Assembly: GCF_030819275.1 (NCBI RefSeq)
Contig: NZ_JAUTBL010000002.1
Location: 1,490,501-1,554,500, forward strand
DNA from: Agrobacterium larrymoorei
GTDB taxonomy: Bacteria > Pseudomonadota > Alphaproteobacteria > Rhizobiales > Rhizobiaceae
Length of the DNA stretch: 64,000 bases
Reading direction: 5' to 3'
The position numbers and the translations under genes are program-made. The notes beneath the pieces were generated by a model. That model worked only from the letters and a program-made list of their open reading frames with translations. It did not search any database and was not told the DNA's origin. This document shows, piece by piece, positions 45,320 through 55,924 of the stretch (position 1 is the first letter of the stretch; each line of letters opens with the position of its first letter).

Positions 45320-45898
45320 ATGGCTGATAGAATGTCGTCGAAGAGCGTCGCCGAATTCGAAGATTTTTCTGGCGATGCCGTTGACCTGATCGAGATCACC
45401 GGCGTCGTTAAATGGTTCGACGTGGCAAAAGGTTTCGGCTTCATCGTGCCGGACAACGGTATGCAGGACGTCCTTCTGCACGTGTCTTGCCTGCGACGCG
45501 ACGGCTACCAGACCATTCTGGAGGGCACTAGGATCGTTGCTCTCATCCAGCGGCGGGACCGTGGCTATCAGGCGTTTCGCATTCTCTCGATGGATCAGTC
45601 GACGGCTGTTCATCCATCCCAGATGCCGCCGGTTCGTACTCATGTTCACGTAACACCCCACAGCGGCCTTGAGCGCGCCATTGTCAAGTGGTTCAACCGG
45701 ACCAAGGGTTTCGGATTCCTGACGCGTGGCGAAGGAACCGAAGACATCTTCATCCACATGGAAACACTGCGCCGCTTCGGCCTTACCGAGCTTCGCCCTG
45801 GACAGGTGGTTCTTGTGCGCTACGGTGATGGCGACAAGGGGTTGATGGCCGCCGAGGTACATCCCGACAATCCAGCCAGAATTGGAATGGCGCACTGA
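45320..45898 (+). CDS. Double cold-shock domain protein
   Basis: A 192-residue protein with two cold-shock domains. The first has [20 protein letters not shown] and the second [20 protein letters not shown] with [13 protein letters not shown]; both keep the RNP-1 and RNP-2 type aromatic residues (KGFGFI, DIFIH). It should bind single-stranded RNA or DNA. Tandem CSD proteins are widespread in Rhizobiales. The start is ATG 45320 (GAGGGG upstream); GTG 45293 is a weaker alternative. The stop overlaps the start of the DUF192 gene. Confidence 0.92.
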   Translation: MADRMSSKSVAEFEDFSGDAVDLIEITGVVKWFDVAKGFGFIVPDNGMQDVLLHVSCLRRDGYQTILEGTRIVALIQRRDRGYQAFRILSMDQSTAVHPSQMPPVRTHVHVTPHSGLERAIVKWFNRTKGFGFLTRGEGTEDIFIHMETLRRFGLTELRPGQVVLVRYGDGDKGLMAAEVHPDNPARIGMAH

Positions 45899-46371
45899 TG
45901 ACCCGCTCTAACATTCGTTGTATTGCAAGCGCCTTTTTGGCGCTTCTCTTTTTTGTGGCGTCTGCTGCAGGCGCCGCGGCTCAAGAAACCTTTCCAAGCG
46001 AAAAGCTCGAGATCATCAGCACTGCGGGCAAAACACAAACGTTCACGGTAGAAGTCGCGAACAGCGACAGTCAGCGCCAGCAAGGGCTGATGTTTCGCAA
46101 GTCCATGAGCGACGATCACGGGATGCTGTTTGATTTCAAAGAAGACAGAGATGTCATGATGTGGATGAAGAACACCTTCATCCCACTCGACATGCTCTTC
46201 ATTTCCAAGGCAGGAAAAATCACCCACATCCACACAAACGCGGTGCCCCATTCTGAGGACATCATCAGTTCAAATGGACCGGTGCGCTATGTTCTGGAAC
46301 TGAATGGCGGCGCTGCGAAGAAGCTTGGTATCACCGTTGGCGACACGGTGAGAGCAGCACAGATCAGATAA
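45898..46371 (+). CDS. DUF192 exported protein
   Basis: A 157-residue exported protein. Signal peptide about residues 1-29 (ALLFFVASAAGAAAQ). The mature domain reads VEVANSDSQRQQGLMFRKSM followed by MLFDFKEDRDVMMWMKNTFI and PLDMLFISKAGKI, the DUF192 signature, whose fold has been solved for related proteins without a known activity. Its ATG overlaps the last base of the cold-shock gene stop, so both are translated from one mRNA. Confidence 0.92.
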   Translation: MTRSNIRCIASAFLALLFFVASAAGAAAQETFPSEKLEIISTAGKTQTFTVEVANSDSQRQQGLMFRKSMSDDHGMLFDFKEDRDVMMWMKNTFIPLDMLFISKAGKITHIHTNAVPHSEDIISSNGPVRYVLELNGGAAKKLGITVGDTVRAAQIR

Positions 46372-46497
46372 AATCTCTAAATAATTCCGGCGAGAGATCG
46401 CCAGCGCCTTGTTAGATGGGTGCAAAATACCCAACCCAGGCTTCACCAGCATATTTGGATACGATCAAGCCGGGCAGCTAGGCCCGGCTCTTGATTC

Positions 46498-46746
46498 TCA
46501 GTAAACTGGCTCTACATGGCTAAGAATACGGCAGTTCGAAATGGACGACGCCAGACTAATGGCCGTCTCGATCGCCTCGACGGAATCGGCAGTTCCCTGC
46601 AGATAGATCACGTCATTTTCAGCTGTTGCTGAGATGTTGGATTTCTCAAGGCCCGATTCGAAGGCCAGAGCAGATGTAATAGCCTGACAAACGCCAGCCA
46701 TGCGGTCGCCGAAAAAGCTTTCCTGAATTCCAGACAGATTGAACAT
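46498..46746 (-). CDS. Small BON-domain protein
   Basis: An 82-residue protein with one BON-like domain (ITSALAFESGLEKSNISATA and VIYLQGTADSVEAIETAISL). It is the second BON protein in the window (the other is at 25630-25953) and shares its beta-alpha-beta pattern. GGAGG-like sequence precedes ATG 46746. No signal peptide is seen. Function unknown. Confidence 0.72.
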   Translation of the reverse strand: MFNLSGIQESFFGDRMAGVCQAITSALAFESGLEKSNISATAENDVIYLQGTADSVEAIETAISLASSISNCRILSHVEPVY

Positions 46747-46935
46747 AATCGGGCCTCCTTCATTAAGAGCAGTGTTAACGCGCGAACAGATCTTTTGTTC
46801 ATCTCCGGTTCATGTGTTTGTTCATTTTCCATTCATCTTGAAAAAAAGAAACCCCTAATGTGTTCACTTTTTACGTGATCGGGAACCGAATCGTGAGGCT
46901 GGGGTTAGTCGTGCGCGGTGAGAGAGGAGAACGCG

Positions 46936-47205
46936 ATGCTTATTCATAACTCAGAGCCTTGCCATCACGCGCAGTGGTGCAAGCCTGTCGCAGTCCATCT
47001 ACCCATGTGCGCAGCGATAGAAATATACAGCCCGCTCGTAGCGCTTGAGATGCTCACATATCGCTGGCCCGACGAGCACGGTCCGGAATACGAATTAGCC
47101 AAAAAGCAGTGCCTGGATGCAGTGGCCGGACGTTGTGATCTGGAGGCAGCCCGAGAGGCGTTCCTGCTCGCAAGCAGCCGAGCACACGTCTTGACCGTCC
47201 ACTAA
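46936..47205 (+). CDS. DUF982 protein
   Basis: An 89-residue protein with segment ALEMLTYRWPDEHGPEYELA followed by CLDAVAGRCDLEAAREAFLL, matching DUF982, a family concentrated in Rhizobiales, including several plasmid- and chromosome-borne copies per genome. Function unknown. The start is ATG 46936 with GAGAGGAG upstream; GTG 46918 is too close to that site. A strong terminator follows at 47233-47259. Confidence 0.82.
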   Translation: MLIHNSEPCHHAQWCKPVAVHLPMCAAIEIYSPLVALEMLTYRWPDEHGPEYELAKKQCLDAVAGRCDLEAAREAFLLASSRAHVLTVH

Positions 47206-47232
47206 CGAGGGCATGCCTATATCGGAAGTTGG

Positions 47233-47259
47233 GGGAGCGCGTTCGACGCTCCCTTTTTT
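47233..47259. terminator. Terminator between DUF982 and the PAP2 gene
   Basis: GGGAGCG (47233-47239) pairs with CGCTCCC (47247-47253), followed by six T. It lies at the convergent ends of the plus-strand DUF982 gene and the minus-strand PAP2 gene and can serve the former. Confidence 0.88.
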
Positions 47260-48208
47260 AGTTTGGCGTTTGCGTCTCAACGCCTGGAGACGGACGCGCG
47301 GATCCATGCCCGTCGGCTTCCATTCGATCAAGAAGCCAACGAGCCGACGGGCAGATAAACGCGAAGGCGAGCATTCCCCCAACAATATCACAAAGGTGAT
47401 GACCGCCTTGTACGAGCACGGCAGGGATCATGGTCAGATTGATAGCGATAGAAACCGCTACTAGGAAGCGATAACGAGGAACGAACCACACTGACATGGC
47501 CGCCATGAAGATGTGAAACGACGGGAATGCAATCAAGCCGAGGACGGAGGCTGGACTTAGATAAGTTGGTCCTTCACCGCCGAGCTGTATCAACTCCTTC
47601 CCGTAGTCCGGGGTGACGGCGAGAGGAGTAGTCTCAAGGACCCACTCGGGCAAATCTTGATAGGCACTGGGACCATAACTTGGAAAGAAGATCCAAAAGA
47701 TGATACCCGCGAGAGCCCCGAGCACACCCGTCAGCAGGAAATGTTGGAGCCGTCGATAGTCGCCACTAAAACCTAGGATGATGATCGTGAGCAAAAGCTG
47801 CGGCAGCGATGTCATGTATACGATGAAGAGTGCCCTCCCGATCAACGGGACGTGCGCCACAAGCTCTACAGCACTGCGCCAGTCGTATCCAATCACGCCA
47901 TCGATATGAATAAGTGCGTGGTCGATCGTCGGATATTGGATCGGCAGAAACATGTAATTGAAAACAGAACCGCAGATGGAAAACAGGATGAACAAACTTG
48001 CCGAGATCAGTGCGGCAGCCATCCTCTCCTCTCGCTTCTTCGATCGGTAAATGTGGCCAAGAAGGAGCAGTCCACCGCCAATTGCCAGTGACAGGCTGTA
48101 ACCAGCGACATCCACGCCAACGCCTTTGACCGCGACTAGAACAAGATCGACGGCAAACAGCGCGCATATGATCGAAAAGACGAAGCGTTCTGCCCTTAGA
48201 AAATACAA
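47258..48208 (-). CDS. PAP2-superfamily (inositolphosphotransferase-like) membrane protein
   Basis: A 316-residue membrane protein with at least six helices. The C-terminal catalytic part has FPSFHIFMAAMSVWFVPRYR and VLVQGGHHLCDIVGGMLAFA, the two histidine motifs of PAP2 phosphatases/phosphotransferases; the arrangement fits the Aur1/Ipt1-like subgroup. The reaction is likely transfer or removal of a phosphate group from a lipid, substrate unknown. The start at 48208 is in an AT-rich region with no strong ribosome-binding site. Confidence 0.82.
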   Translation of the reverse strand: MYFLRAERFVFSIICALFAVDLVLVAVKGVGVDVAGYSLSLAIGGGLLLLGHIYRSKKREERMAAALISASLFILFSICGSVFNYMFLPIQYPTIDHALIHIDGVIGYDWRSAVELVAHVPLIGRALFIVYMTSLPQLLLTIIILGFSGDYRRLQHFLLTGVLGALAGIIFWIFFPSYGPSAYQDLPEWVLETTPLAVTPDYGKELIQLGGEGPTYLSPASVLGLIAFPSFHIFMAAMSVWFVPRYRFLVAVSIAINLTMIPAVLVQGGHHLCDIVGGMLAFAFICPSARWLLDRMEADGHGSARPSPGVETQTPN

Positions 48209-48267
48209 CGGAAGAATCCTTGCTGGAAATATGCAGCAAGATGTTAGGGCGCCAGACTTAACATCCT

Positions 48268-48609
48268 CTATAGACCAAGGAGAAGAAGGCCAACCGCGAG
48301 GACTGCGATCGGCACGATAACCCCGACGATGACGCGCTGACCGCTTGCAAGAAACGCAATGAATCCGATGAGAGCAGCACCGATCCTAAGCTCCATAGGC
48401 GAGTGGAACAGCGCCCCCGTTGGGAAAACGATGAGTTTCGCTGTCACCGCCATCACCAGCGCGGTGGCAACTGCCCTCACCCAATGCAAAGCCTCCGAGT
48501 CTTCCTTCAGCTTGTTTCCAGCCACCACCCCAAGCCACCGCCAGATGTCGGTGGCGATCCAACCGGCAAGAGCGATGAAGAGATAGGGGGCCCACCACAC
48601 GTCTGTCAT
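48268..48609 (-). CDS. azlD: AzlD-family branched-chain amino acid exporter subunit
   Basis: A 113-residue membrane protein with four helices, for example APYLFIALAGWIATDIWRWL and AALIGFIAFLASGQRVIVGV. The family partners with AzlC to export branched-chain amino acids. Its start overlaps the end of azlC by four bases, so the two subunits are co-translated. Confidence 0.88.
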   Translation of the reverse strand: MTDVWWAPYLFIALAGWIATDIWRWLGVVAGNKLKEDSEALHWVRAVATALVMAVTAKLIVFPTGALFHSPMELRIGAALIGFIAFLASGQRVIVGVIVPIAVLAVGLLLLGL

Positions 48610-49361
48610 GGCTCACCCTCCGTCGATGATGGGACAATCTTGCGACGAAACCAGAAGCGGTCGATGAGGTAGGCAAGCGTCCCCCCGCCAATGCCAGCGT
48701 AGAGAATGTCAAACTCAGGCTCGATCATGGCGAATAGCGGCCCACCGATGACCCCGATGATGAAGGCCACCTTGACGACCGAGTGCCGCGCTGAGGCCCA
48801 TATGGAGGAGATGAAGTAAACCGGCGTCAGGAAGAACAGCACGCCGGCGACAAGCGGCGGGAAAGCAGCGACCACGCCGTAGCAGATAGCAACGATCGCC
48901 GCATTGATAAGCGTGAGAGTGATGCCGAACCCTGCAAACCACGCCACTCGCGCTTCACGAGGCACTTTCGTCAGATTCTGCGTCGCATAAACCCAGGCCG
49001 TAATCGCCACAAAATGCGAAAGGAACAGCAGCAGCCATGTGGGGGTCTTTGCTGTCCGCATGTCCGGTACGATGGACGCCACCATGGGCATCATACGGAT
49101 CGACGACAATGTCACCGCCAGGAAACACGCCGCCATCCCTGCTCCGCTCACCATCGACCCAATCAAAATCATCTTGGCCGGCAAGGCCCAGATGGTCAGC
49201 GTCATAAAAACCGCCTCTCCGCGCGTGACGCCGGACTCCAGCGCAAAGGCGCTGAACCCTACAAAAGACGTCATGAGAATAAGCGCAGGAAGCGAAAATA
49301 TTCCCATCATTCCTCTTGCAAACCAGAGAGGAAGAGAATGCGTGTCATCATATGCAGACAT
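48606..49361 (-). CDS. azlC: AzlC-family branched-chain amino acid exporter
   Basis: A 251-residue membrane protein. Segment LWFARGMMGIFSLPALILMT starts the first helices, and FSAFALESGVTRGEAVFMTL is the AzlC signature. With AzlD it forms a two-component exporter. ATG 49361 gives the normal length; a start 72 codons upstream at 49577 adds unrelated sequence. The long leader (49362-49637) has no identifiable gene. Confidence 0.9.
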   Translation of the reverse strand: MSAYDDTHSLPLWFARGMMGIFSLPALILMTSFVGFSAFALESGVTRGEAVFMTLTIWALPAKMILIGSMVSGAGMAACFLAVTLSSIRMMPMVASIVPDMRTAKTPTWLLLFLSHFVAITAWVYATQNLTKVPREARVAWFAGFGITLTLINAAIVAICYGVVAAFPPLVAGVLFFLTPVYFISSIWASARHSVVKVAFIIGVIGGPLFAMIEPEFDILYAGIGGGTLAYLIDRFWFRRKIVPSSTEGEP

Positions 49362-49637
49362 CGGCAGTTCCGGATGCAATCGATAATTTGGCAGGACTTG
49401 GGAGAATCGGTTGGATGCTTCAGCACAAGCCGACGCTTGTCTATCACGCTTTTCAAGATCTGCGCGTCTAAAATGACGCAAGCGGTTTGAAAGGCTGTCC
49501 AACAATCTCAGAGATTTGGCTCTCGTGCCATCCTCACCCCTCACGATCCAACGCGTAGACGTCGAGAGTTGAGGCAAAAGAAAAAGCGGCGGAGAATTTT
49601 CCCCGCCGCTTATCCGGAATGTCTCCGTTACGTCATA

Positions 49638-52136
49638 TCACTTTTTCTTCGGGACCTTCGGAACGGTGTTGCCCTTGCGACGTGGCTTGGCATCGTCATC
49701 CTTTTTGTCGGCATCAGCCACCAAAACCTCGGATTGCTCCTCAACCTTGGAGGCCTTGGCTTTCGCCTTGCCAGGAGACTTCGCAGCCTTCAGCTCAGCT
49801 TCAGGCTTCGGCTTGACAGGTGCCGTCTCTGGCAACACGTCGAGTTTCAGGCCGTCCTTGCCGTCTTCCTTCTTGTCCAGGCTGACGCTGACGACGCCAC
49901 CCTTCTTCAGCTTGCCGAAGAGGATCTCGTTTGCCAGCGGCTTCTTGATGTGTTCCTGGATAACGCGTCCAAGTGGACGGGCACCCATTTTCTCATCATA
50001 GCCCTTCTCTGCAAGCCAAGCGACGGCATCGTCGTGCAGATCGAAGGTAACGTTACGTTCGGACAGCTGGGTTTCAAGCTGCATAACGAACTTCTGGACC
50101 ACCTTGTGAATAACCGCCGTCGGCAACGGCGAGAACGGAATGATCGCATCCAGACGGTTGCGGAATTCCGGCGTGAACAGGCGGTTCAATGCCTCTTCAT
50201 CCTCGCCCGAGCGCTTGGACGAACCAAAGCCGATGGCAGACTTTGCCATCTCCGACGCGCCCGCATTCGTCGTCATGATCAGGATAACGTTGCGGAAGTC
50301 GATCTTCTTGCCGTTATGATCGGTCAGCGAGCCATGGTCCATGACCTGCAACAGAATGTTGTAGATGTCCGGATGGGCCTTTTCGATTTCGTCCAGCAGA
50401 ACCACGGAATGCGGGTGCTGATCGACACCGTCTGTCAGAAGACCGCCCTGGTCGAAACCGACATAGCCGGGAGGTGCGCCCAGCAGGCGTGAGACCGTAT
50501 GACGCTCCATATATTCCGACATGTCGAAGCGCAGCATTTCCACGCCGAGAGACGATGCAAGCTGCTTGGCGACCTCGGTCTTGCCAACGCCGGTCGGACC
50601 GGAGAAGACATAGGAGCCGATTGGCTTGTTCGGTTCGCGAAGACCCGCACGCGCCAGCTTGATGGCGGTGGAGAGTGCTTCGATGGCCGTGTCCTGACCG
50701 TAAACCACCGAGCGCAATTCCTGCTCGAGATTGGCAAGAACCATCTCATCATCTTTCGAGACCGTTTTCGGCGGAATGCGTGCCATGGTCGCGATCGTGA
50801 CTTCGATTTCCTTCTCGGTGATCAACTTGCGACGCTTGGAGGCGGGAAGCAGCATCTGAGCAGCACCCGTTTCATCGATCACGTCGATTGCCTTATCGGG
50901 AAGCTTGCGGTCGGAAATGTAGCGTGCCGACAGCTCCACAGCAGCCTTGATGGCTTCGTTGGTATAGCGAAGATGATGATACTCTTCGAAATAGGGCTTC
51001 AGGCCCTTCATGATTTCGATGGCATCATCGATGGAAGGCTCGTTGACGTCGATCTTCTGGAAGCGACGAACCAACGCACGATCCTTCTCGAAGAACTGCC
51101 GGTATTCCTTATAGGTCGTCGAACCGATGCAACGGATTGCGCCGGAAGACAGAGCAGGCTTCAAAAGATTGGACGCATCCATTGCACCGCCGGATGTTGC
51201 GCCGGCGCCGATCACCGTATGGATCTCATCGATGAACAGCACGGCACCCGGAAATTCTTCCAGTTCCTTGACGACCTGCTTCAAGCGCTCTTCAAAGTCG
51301 CCGCGATAGCGCGTACCGGCAAGCAGCGTGCCCATATCGAGCGAAAAGATCGTGTCGTTGATCAGCGCTTCGGGCACCTTGCCTTCGACGATACGCTTCG
51401 CCAAACCTTCAGCAATCGCCGTCTTGCCGACCCCTGGATCGCCGACATAAAGCGGGTTGTTCTTCGAACGACGGCAGAGAACTTGTATCGTGCGGTTGAC
51501 CTCTTCATGACGGCCGATCAGCGGATCGATCCGGCCGTTGCGGGCCTTGTCATTAAGGTTGACGCAATAGGCCTTGAGCGCATCCGGCTGCTTCTTAGCG
51601 CCGGACGCGTCGTCCTCCGCGCCGCCGTTACGGGCAGCCTTCGGTTCGCTCTCGCCCTCATCCGCACCGCGTGGCGTGCGGGTCTGGGAAGACCCAGGAC
51701 GCTTGCCGATACCGTGAGAGATGTAATTCACCGCGTCGTAGCGGGTCATTTCCTGCTCCTGCAGGAAGTAGGCAGCGTGGCTTTCGCGCTCGGCGAAGAT
51801 CGCGACGAGTACGTTGGCACCGGTCACTTCTTCGCGGCCGGACGATTGGACATGAATGACGGCGCGCTGAATGACACGCTGGAAGCCCGATGTCGGCTTG
51901 GAATCCTCGTCATATCCCGTCACGAGATTGGAGAGTTCATTGTCGACATAGTCGATCACCGTCTTGCGCAAGGTGTCGAGATCGACATTGCATGCGCCCA
52001 TGACGGCGGCTGCATCGACGTCATCGAGCAGCGCAAGAAGCAGATGTTCGAGCGTCGCATATTCGTGGTGACGCTCATTGGCAAAGGTCAGTGCCTGGTG
52101 CAGCGCCTTCTCGAGACTCGGGGAAAAAGTTGGCAC
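49638..52136 (-). CDS. clpA: ATP-dependent Clp protease ATP-binding subunit ClpA
   Basis: An 832-residue AAA+ unfoldase that feeds substrates to ClpP. N-domain about residues 1-145, then two ATPase modules: Walker A GDPGVGKTAIAEGLAKRI at about 225 and GPTGVGKTEVAKQLASSLGV at about 510. The ClpP-binding loop is present as KSAIGFGSS at about 625. The C-terminus carries a Lys/Pro/Ala-rich extension of about 70 residues (KPKPEAELKAAKSPGKAKAK). It lies ten bases downstream of clpS, its adaptor, in the usual order. Confidence 0.97.
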   Translation of the reverse strand: MPTFSPSLEKALHQALTFANERHHEYATLEHLLLALLDDVDAAAVMGACNVDLDTLRKTVIDYVDNELSNLVTGYDEDSKPTSGFQRVIQRAVIHVQSSGREEVTGANVLVAIFAERESHAAYFLQEQEMTRYDAVNYISHGIGKRPGSSQTRTPRGADEGESEPKAARNGGAEDDASGAKKQPDALKAYCVNLNDKARNGRIDPLIGRHEEVNRTIQVLCRRSKNNPLYVGDPGVGKTAIAEGLAKRIVEGKVPEALINDTIFSLDMGTLLAGTRYRGDFEERLKQVVKELEEFPGAVLFIDEIHTVIGAGATSGGAMDASNLLKPALSSGAIRCIGSTTYKEYRQFFEKDRALVRRFQKIDVNEPSIDDAIEIMKGLKPYFEEYHHLRYTNEAIKAAVELSARYISDRKLPDKAIDVIDETGAAQMLLPASKRRKLITEKEIEVTIATMARIPPKTVSKDDEMVLANLEQELRSVVYGQDTAIEALSTAIKLARAGLREPNKPIGSYVFSGPTGVGKTEVAKQLASSLGVEMLRFDMSEYMERHTVSRLLGAPPGYVGFDQGGLLTDGVDQHPHSVVLLDEIEKAHPDIYNILLQVMDHGSLTDHNGKKIDFRNVILIMTTNAGASEMAKSAIGFGSSKRSGEDEEALNRLFTPEFRNRLDAIIPFSPLPTAVIHKVVQKFVMQLETQLSERNVTFDLHDDAVAWLAEKGYDEKMGARPLGRVIQEHIKKPLANEILFGKLKKGGVVSVSLDKKEDGKDGLKLDVLPETAPVKPKPEAELKAAKSPGKAKAKASKVEEQSEVLVADADKKDDDAKPRRKGNTVPKVPKKK

Positions 52137-52146
52137 GTTGCGATCC

Positions 52147-52500
52147 TCATTTCTTTTCCATGACGCATTGCAGCGGATGCTGGTGCTGTCGGGCGAAATC
52201 CATGACCTGGCTTACTTTTGTCTCTGCGACCTCATAAGTAAAGACCCCACATTCACCGACACCATGCTGATGGACATGCAGCATGATGCGGGTGGCGGCA
52301 TCCCTGTCCTTCTGGAAAAAACGCTCCAGAATATGAATGACGAACTCCATGGGAGTGTAATCGTCGTTCAAAAGAAGAACACGGTACAAATTCGGTCGTT
52401 TCGTCTTAGGCTTGGTGCGGGTGATAACAGACGTGCCGCGGTTCGTGCCGCCGTCCTCCCCTTCGCTGTCGCCTTGCATGTAGATCGACTTAACGATCAT
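52147..52500 (-). CDS. clpS: Clp protease adaptor ClpS
   Basis: A 117-residue adaptor that delivers N-degron substrates to ClpA. The conserved core reads [20 protein letters not shown] (N-degron pocket aspartates), followed by [20 protein letters not shown] and a C-terminal helix. The first about 30 residues are a disordered extension, as is usual. clpA follows after ten bases. There may be a second clpS copy elsewhere in such genomes. Confidence 0.96.
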   Translation of the reverse strand: MIVKSIYMQGDSEGEDGGTNRGTSVITRTKPKTKRPNLYRVLLLNDDYTPMEFVIHILERFFQKDRDAATRIMLHVHQHGVGECGVFTYEVAETKVSQVMDFARQHQHPLQCVMEKK

Positions 52501-52803
52501 TTTTCATCATTCTCCAAAATCAAACCCGCAAGCGATGAAGGGTGCGAGCAAGAATTTCGCCTCTTCTTATTTAGGTCTGTATTAGTCGATTTTAAGCCCC
52601 TCGCGCTGCACTGCAATCACTAATCTGTTTGCATCCGGCGAAATGTAGAAAGATGTCCGACGGCTTCAGGCTCAAAGGTGAGCCTCCCTCCCATATTTCA
52701 ACATACAGCGGAGAAATTGTGCGAAAGTTGCGCGGCCCTTTATCGCCGCGCCGTCACAAGACGGTTATTTAGAGACCAGATTGAAGCCCCAATGCGTGGC
52801 GAA
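52501..52803. other. Intergenic stretch between clpS start and cckA end
   Basis: About 300 bases holding the clpS promoter region; no gene, repeat or clear terminator was identified. Confidence 0.45.
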
Positions 52804-55410
52804 TTAATTCTCACCGTCCAACATTTCACGCACAGCAACCGCAAGCTGCTTCAGCGAGAACGGCTTCGGCAGGAACCCGAACTTGGCATCGGCCGGCAGG
52901 TTCTTGGCGAAAGCATCTTCGGCATAGCCGGACACGAAGATGAATTTGAGATCGGGATAGGACTTGCGCAGCTCGCGCAGCAGCGAAGGACCGTCCATCT
53001 CGGGCATGACGACGTCGGAGACAACGATATCCACCTTGCCTTCAAGCTCCTCCATCACCTCCAGCGCTTCGGTGCCGGAACCGGCTTCGTGGACAGTATA
53101 GCCGCGCGTTTCCAGCATGCGTTTGCCACCGCGGCGTACCGCCTCTTCGTCCTCCACCAGCAGTACCACGGCAGACTTTCCGGTAAGATCGAGCGGTTCG
53201 TCCTTGGTTTCGGGCTTTGCAACGACGGCTTGCGCCGCCTGCTGGCCCTCTGCACCCTCGGCAACCGGCACGGGCTGCACAGCCTCGACGACATGGCGTG
53301 GCAGCAGGATACGGAAAGCAGTTCCCTTCCCAACTTCCGATTCCGGATAGATGAAGCCGCCGGACTGCTTGACGATGCCATAGACCATGGAAAGGCCAAG
53401 TCCTGTTCCCTTGCCCACTTCCTTGGTGGTGAAGAAGGGCTCGAAGATTTTGTCCATGATCTCGGGCGGAATACCCGTCCCGGTATCGGCAACCTCGACC
53501 ATCACCATGTCCTCGGCCGGAAGCTCGCTCTTGCCGAAAGCCGCAACGTCCGAGGCCAGGAGATTGCGCGTGGTCACCTTGATTTTACCGCCATCAGGCA
53601 TCGCATCGCGGGCATTGACGCAGAGATTGATCATCACCTGTTCGAACTGCGAAAGGTCGGTTTTTACCGGCCAGAGATCGCGCCCATAATCCACTTCCAA
53701 CTTCACATTGGTACCGGAGATCAGCCGGTCGACCAGCATGCGCAGATCGCCGATCACGTCGGTCAGATTGAGCACGGCAGGTCGCATTGTCTGTTTGCGT
53801 GAGAAGGCAAGCAATTGCCGAACCAGCACGGCAGCGCGGTTGGCATTGCGCTTGATTTCCATCAGGTCGGCAAAGCTCGCATCCGCCGGCCGTGCCTGTA
53901 GCAACAAATGATCTGACGACAGCAGAATTGCAGTCAGAACATTGTTGAAGTCATGGGCAATGCCACCCGCCAGCGTGCCGACGGCATTCATCTTCTGCGT
54001 CTGCGCCATCTGGGTTTCGAGCGCTTTCTGCTCGGTCACCTCAATGGCGTAGACGATCGCCATCTCTTCCGGCGCCTCGTCATTCTGGTCAATCACCGCA
54101 TTGACGTAAAAGCGGAAGTGACGCGCCTCATCCTTTGGGTGGCGAGAATCGAATGGCGGAATATCGCCTTGCCGATCCTTGGCGGCGCTCATAGCATGGG
54201 CGAGCTTCGCCTTCTCATTATCATGCAGCACCGTCTCAAAGGGAACGGCATTCTCAATATCATCGCGACTGACGACACCAGAGAAAAGCTTCAGGAACGG
54301 CGCATTGGTGCGCAAGATGCGTCCCTCGCCATCCAACGACGCGATAGCCATTGGCGTATTGTTGAAGAAGCGGGTGAACCGCATCGCCGATGACGATTCC
54401 GCGTTCTCTTGCCCCTTGGGCCGCATCAGAACCAGTGTCCGGCTTTCACCGGGGGCGCCGTCGCGCGCCGCCGTCACCTGATGAACGAGGCGTGCTGGCA
54501 TGCTCTGTCCGTTGACCCGACGCATGTCGAGATCGAGCATTTCGGTCCGATTGCTACCCGCGTGTGGCTGAACCGACTCGATCAGCGCCATGCCCTCGCC
54601 TGCGACGATATCGGAGACATTCAGTGAGCCTGGAGAGAACTGCGCAAGATCGATGCCGAGCCATTCGGACAGCGTGGCGTTGAGATAAACGATATCGCCC
54701 TTGCGGCCAGCGGAAAAGAAGCCGGCTGGGGCGTGGTCGAGATAATCGATGGCGTTTTGCAATTCGCGGAAGAAACGTTCCTGATCCTCGCGCTCGGCAG
54801 TGATATCGGCAATCTGAAAGACATGGAGATCCTGGCCGTTGACCTCCTTTAGCAAGCGCGCCTTGAGCCGGAACCAGCGCGGGCCAGGCTGGCCGGCTGC
54901 TGATTGGCTGAGAGGCTTGAGAAGACGGAACTCCTCGTAACCGTCCCGTCCCTCACGCAATCCGTTGATGAGGCGATAGAGCGCTTCCGTCGATTCCCGG
55001 TCACGCGAAAGAAGTTGTTCAAGGCTCTGTATGTCCGTCGCCCTTGTCGCGCCGGTCATCTGGCAATAGGTGGCGTTGGCATAGACCAGGCGCCCCTTGG
55101 TATCGGTGATCAGTGTGCCATCGGGATGCGACGAGAGAAACCGCCGCGCCATTCCGTCGGACTGCGACTGTGGCATGACCTCTATAAAACCAATCACCGA
55201 AGAGACGAGGAAGAAAATCCCAAGCATGGCGAGCACGCCCAGAATGCCGAGCACGATCTCGTTCTCAAGAGAATCCTTAAAGTAAACGAAAGCTACAGCC
55301 GCAGCGACAAGCACAAGAGCCAGCAACAGGATGCGAAGCACGGTGGCGGAACGCCCACGCCTGTCCACCAAGGGGAAGTCGTTATCAGTGGTTTGACGCA
55401 CCTTGGTCAT
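52804..55410 (-). CDS. cckA: Cell-cycle hybrid histidine kinase CckA
   Basis: The 868-residue membrane hybrid kinase/phosphatase that feeds phosphate through ChpT to CtrA in alphaproteobacteria. Two N-terminal membrane helices (residues about 25-72), several PAS-like domains (about 85-460), a DHp domain with [20 protein letters not shown] (phosphorylated His about 478), a CA domain ([40 protein letters not shown]) and a C-terminal receiver with [19 protein letters not shown]. Start chosen at ATG 55410 (AAGGG upstream), not at 55467. It precedes clpS and is divergent from the FliO-like gene. Confidence 0.95.
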   Translation of the reverse strand: MTKVRQTTDNDFPLVDRRGRSATVLRILLLALVLVAAAVAFVYFKDSLENEIVLGILGVLAMLGIFFLVSSVIGFIEVMPQSQSDGMARRFLSSHPDGTLITDTKGRLVYANATYCQMTGATRATDIQSLEQLLSRDRESTEALYRLINGLREGRDGYEEFRLLKPLSQSAAGQPGPRWFRLKARLLKEVNGQDLHVFQIADITAEREDQERFFRELQNAIDYLDHAPAGFFSAGRKGDIVYLNATLSEWLGIDLAQFSPGSLNVSDIVAGEGMALIESVQPHAGSNRTEMLDLDMRRVNGQSMPARLVHQVTAARDGAPGESRTLVLMRPKGQENAESSSAMRFTRFFNNTPMAIASLDGEGRILRTNAPFLKLFSGVVSRDDIENAVPFETVLHDNEKAKLAHAMSAAKDRQGDIPPFDSRHPKDEARHFRFYVNAVIDQNDEAPEEMAIVYAIEVTEQKALETQMAQTQKMNAVGTLAGGIAHDFNNVLTAILLSSDHLLLQARPADASFADLMEIKRNANRAAVLVRQLLAFSRKQTMRPAVLNLTDVIGDLRMLVDRLISGTNVKLEVDYGRDLWPVKTDLSQFEQVMINLCVNARDAMPDGGKIKVTTRNLLASDVAAFGKSELPAEDMVMVEVADTGTGIPPEIMDKIFEPFFTTKEVGKGTGLGLSMVYGIVKQSGGFIYPESEVGKGTAFRILLPRHVVEAVQPVPVAEGAEGQQAAQAVVAKPETKDEPLDLTGKSAVVLLVEDEEAVRRGGKRMLETRGYTVHEAGSGTEALEVMEELEGKVDIVVSDVVMPEMDGPSLLRELRKSYPDLKFIFVSGYAEDAFAKNLPADAKFGFLPKPFSLKQLAVAVREMLDGEN

Positions 55411-55448
55411 CGAGGTTTTTACCCTTGCAGTTCTGCTGGTGGGATGAA

Positions 55449-55591
55449 TTTGACATTTGCTACCCATACGCGGCGATCTCGAGAATCAAATGTCAAATTC
55501 GCAAACTCCACTAGAAACAAAAACTTACTAGTGGCCTTGAAGATTTTGACATTTGCTCTCGAGTCCTCTGCAAGCGGTAGTAAATGTCAAA
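55449..55591. repeat. Four TTTGACATTTG inverted-repeat half-sites upstream of cckA
   Basis: TTTGACATTTG lies at 55449-55459 and 55545-55555; its inverse CAAATGTCAAA lies at 55487-55497 and, minus its first base, at 55582-55591. They form two inverted-repeat pairs about 95 bases apart. CCACTAG/CTAGTGG elements occur between and after them (55508-55514, 55528-55534 and 55597-55604). The block falls between cckA and the divergent FliO-like gene and could be operator sites or a small palindromic element. Confidence 0.7.
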
Positions 55592-55924
55592 ATCAGACCA
55601 CTAGCTGTTGTGACATGACGAAAAACAGCCGCCTCGCACGGAATCGCTTCTATATCCTTGTAGCAATTTGCATAAATATCAAAAAGCTTCGTCCATCTAT
55701 AAGCGCCGCCCATGCACAACCAATAACGATATCGGCAAGCTGCGCGCTCTGAGACAAGCTCTATAGTCAGGTGCTTTCGTCAAACTTGCAGCAAATTCGT
55801 GGACGAACAGGATAAATTCTTGTGCCGAGCGAAAAAAAATCGTCTTTTCCGGTCACGTTCTGTGAACAAATGTAATGCGGGTACATTTCCGCTGCACGAA
55901 ATGGCTGAAGGGACCGGCTGCATT

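Noticed and set aside
49569..52163. Long plus-strand ORFs of 300-550 codons opposite clpA
   Set aside because: They are antisense shadows of the well-supported clpA gene, lack ribosome-binding sites and show no family motifs.
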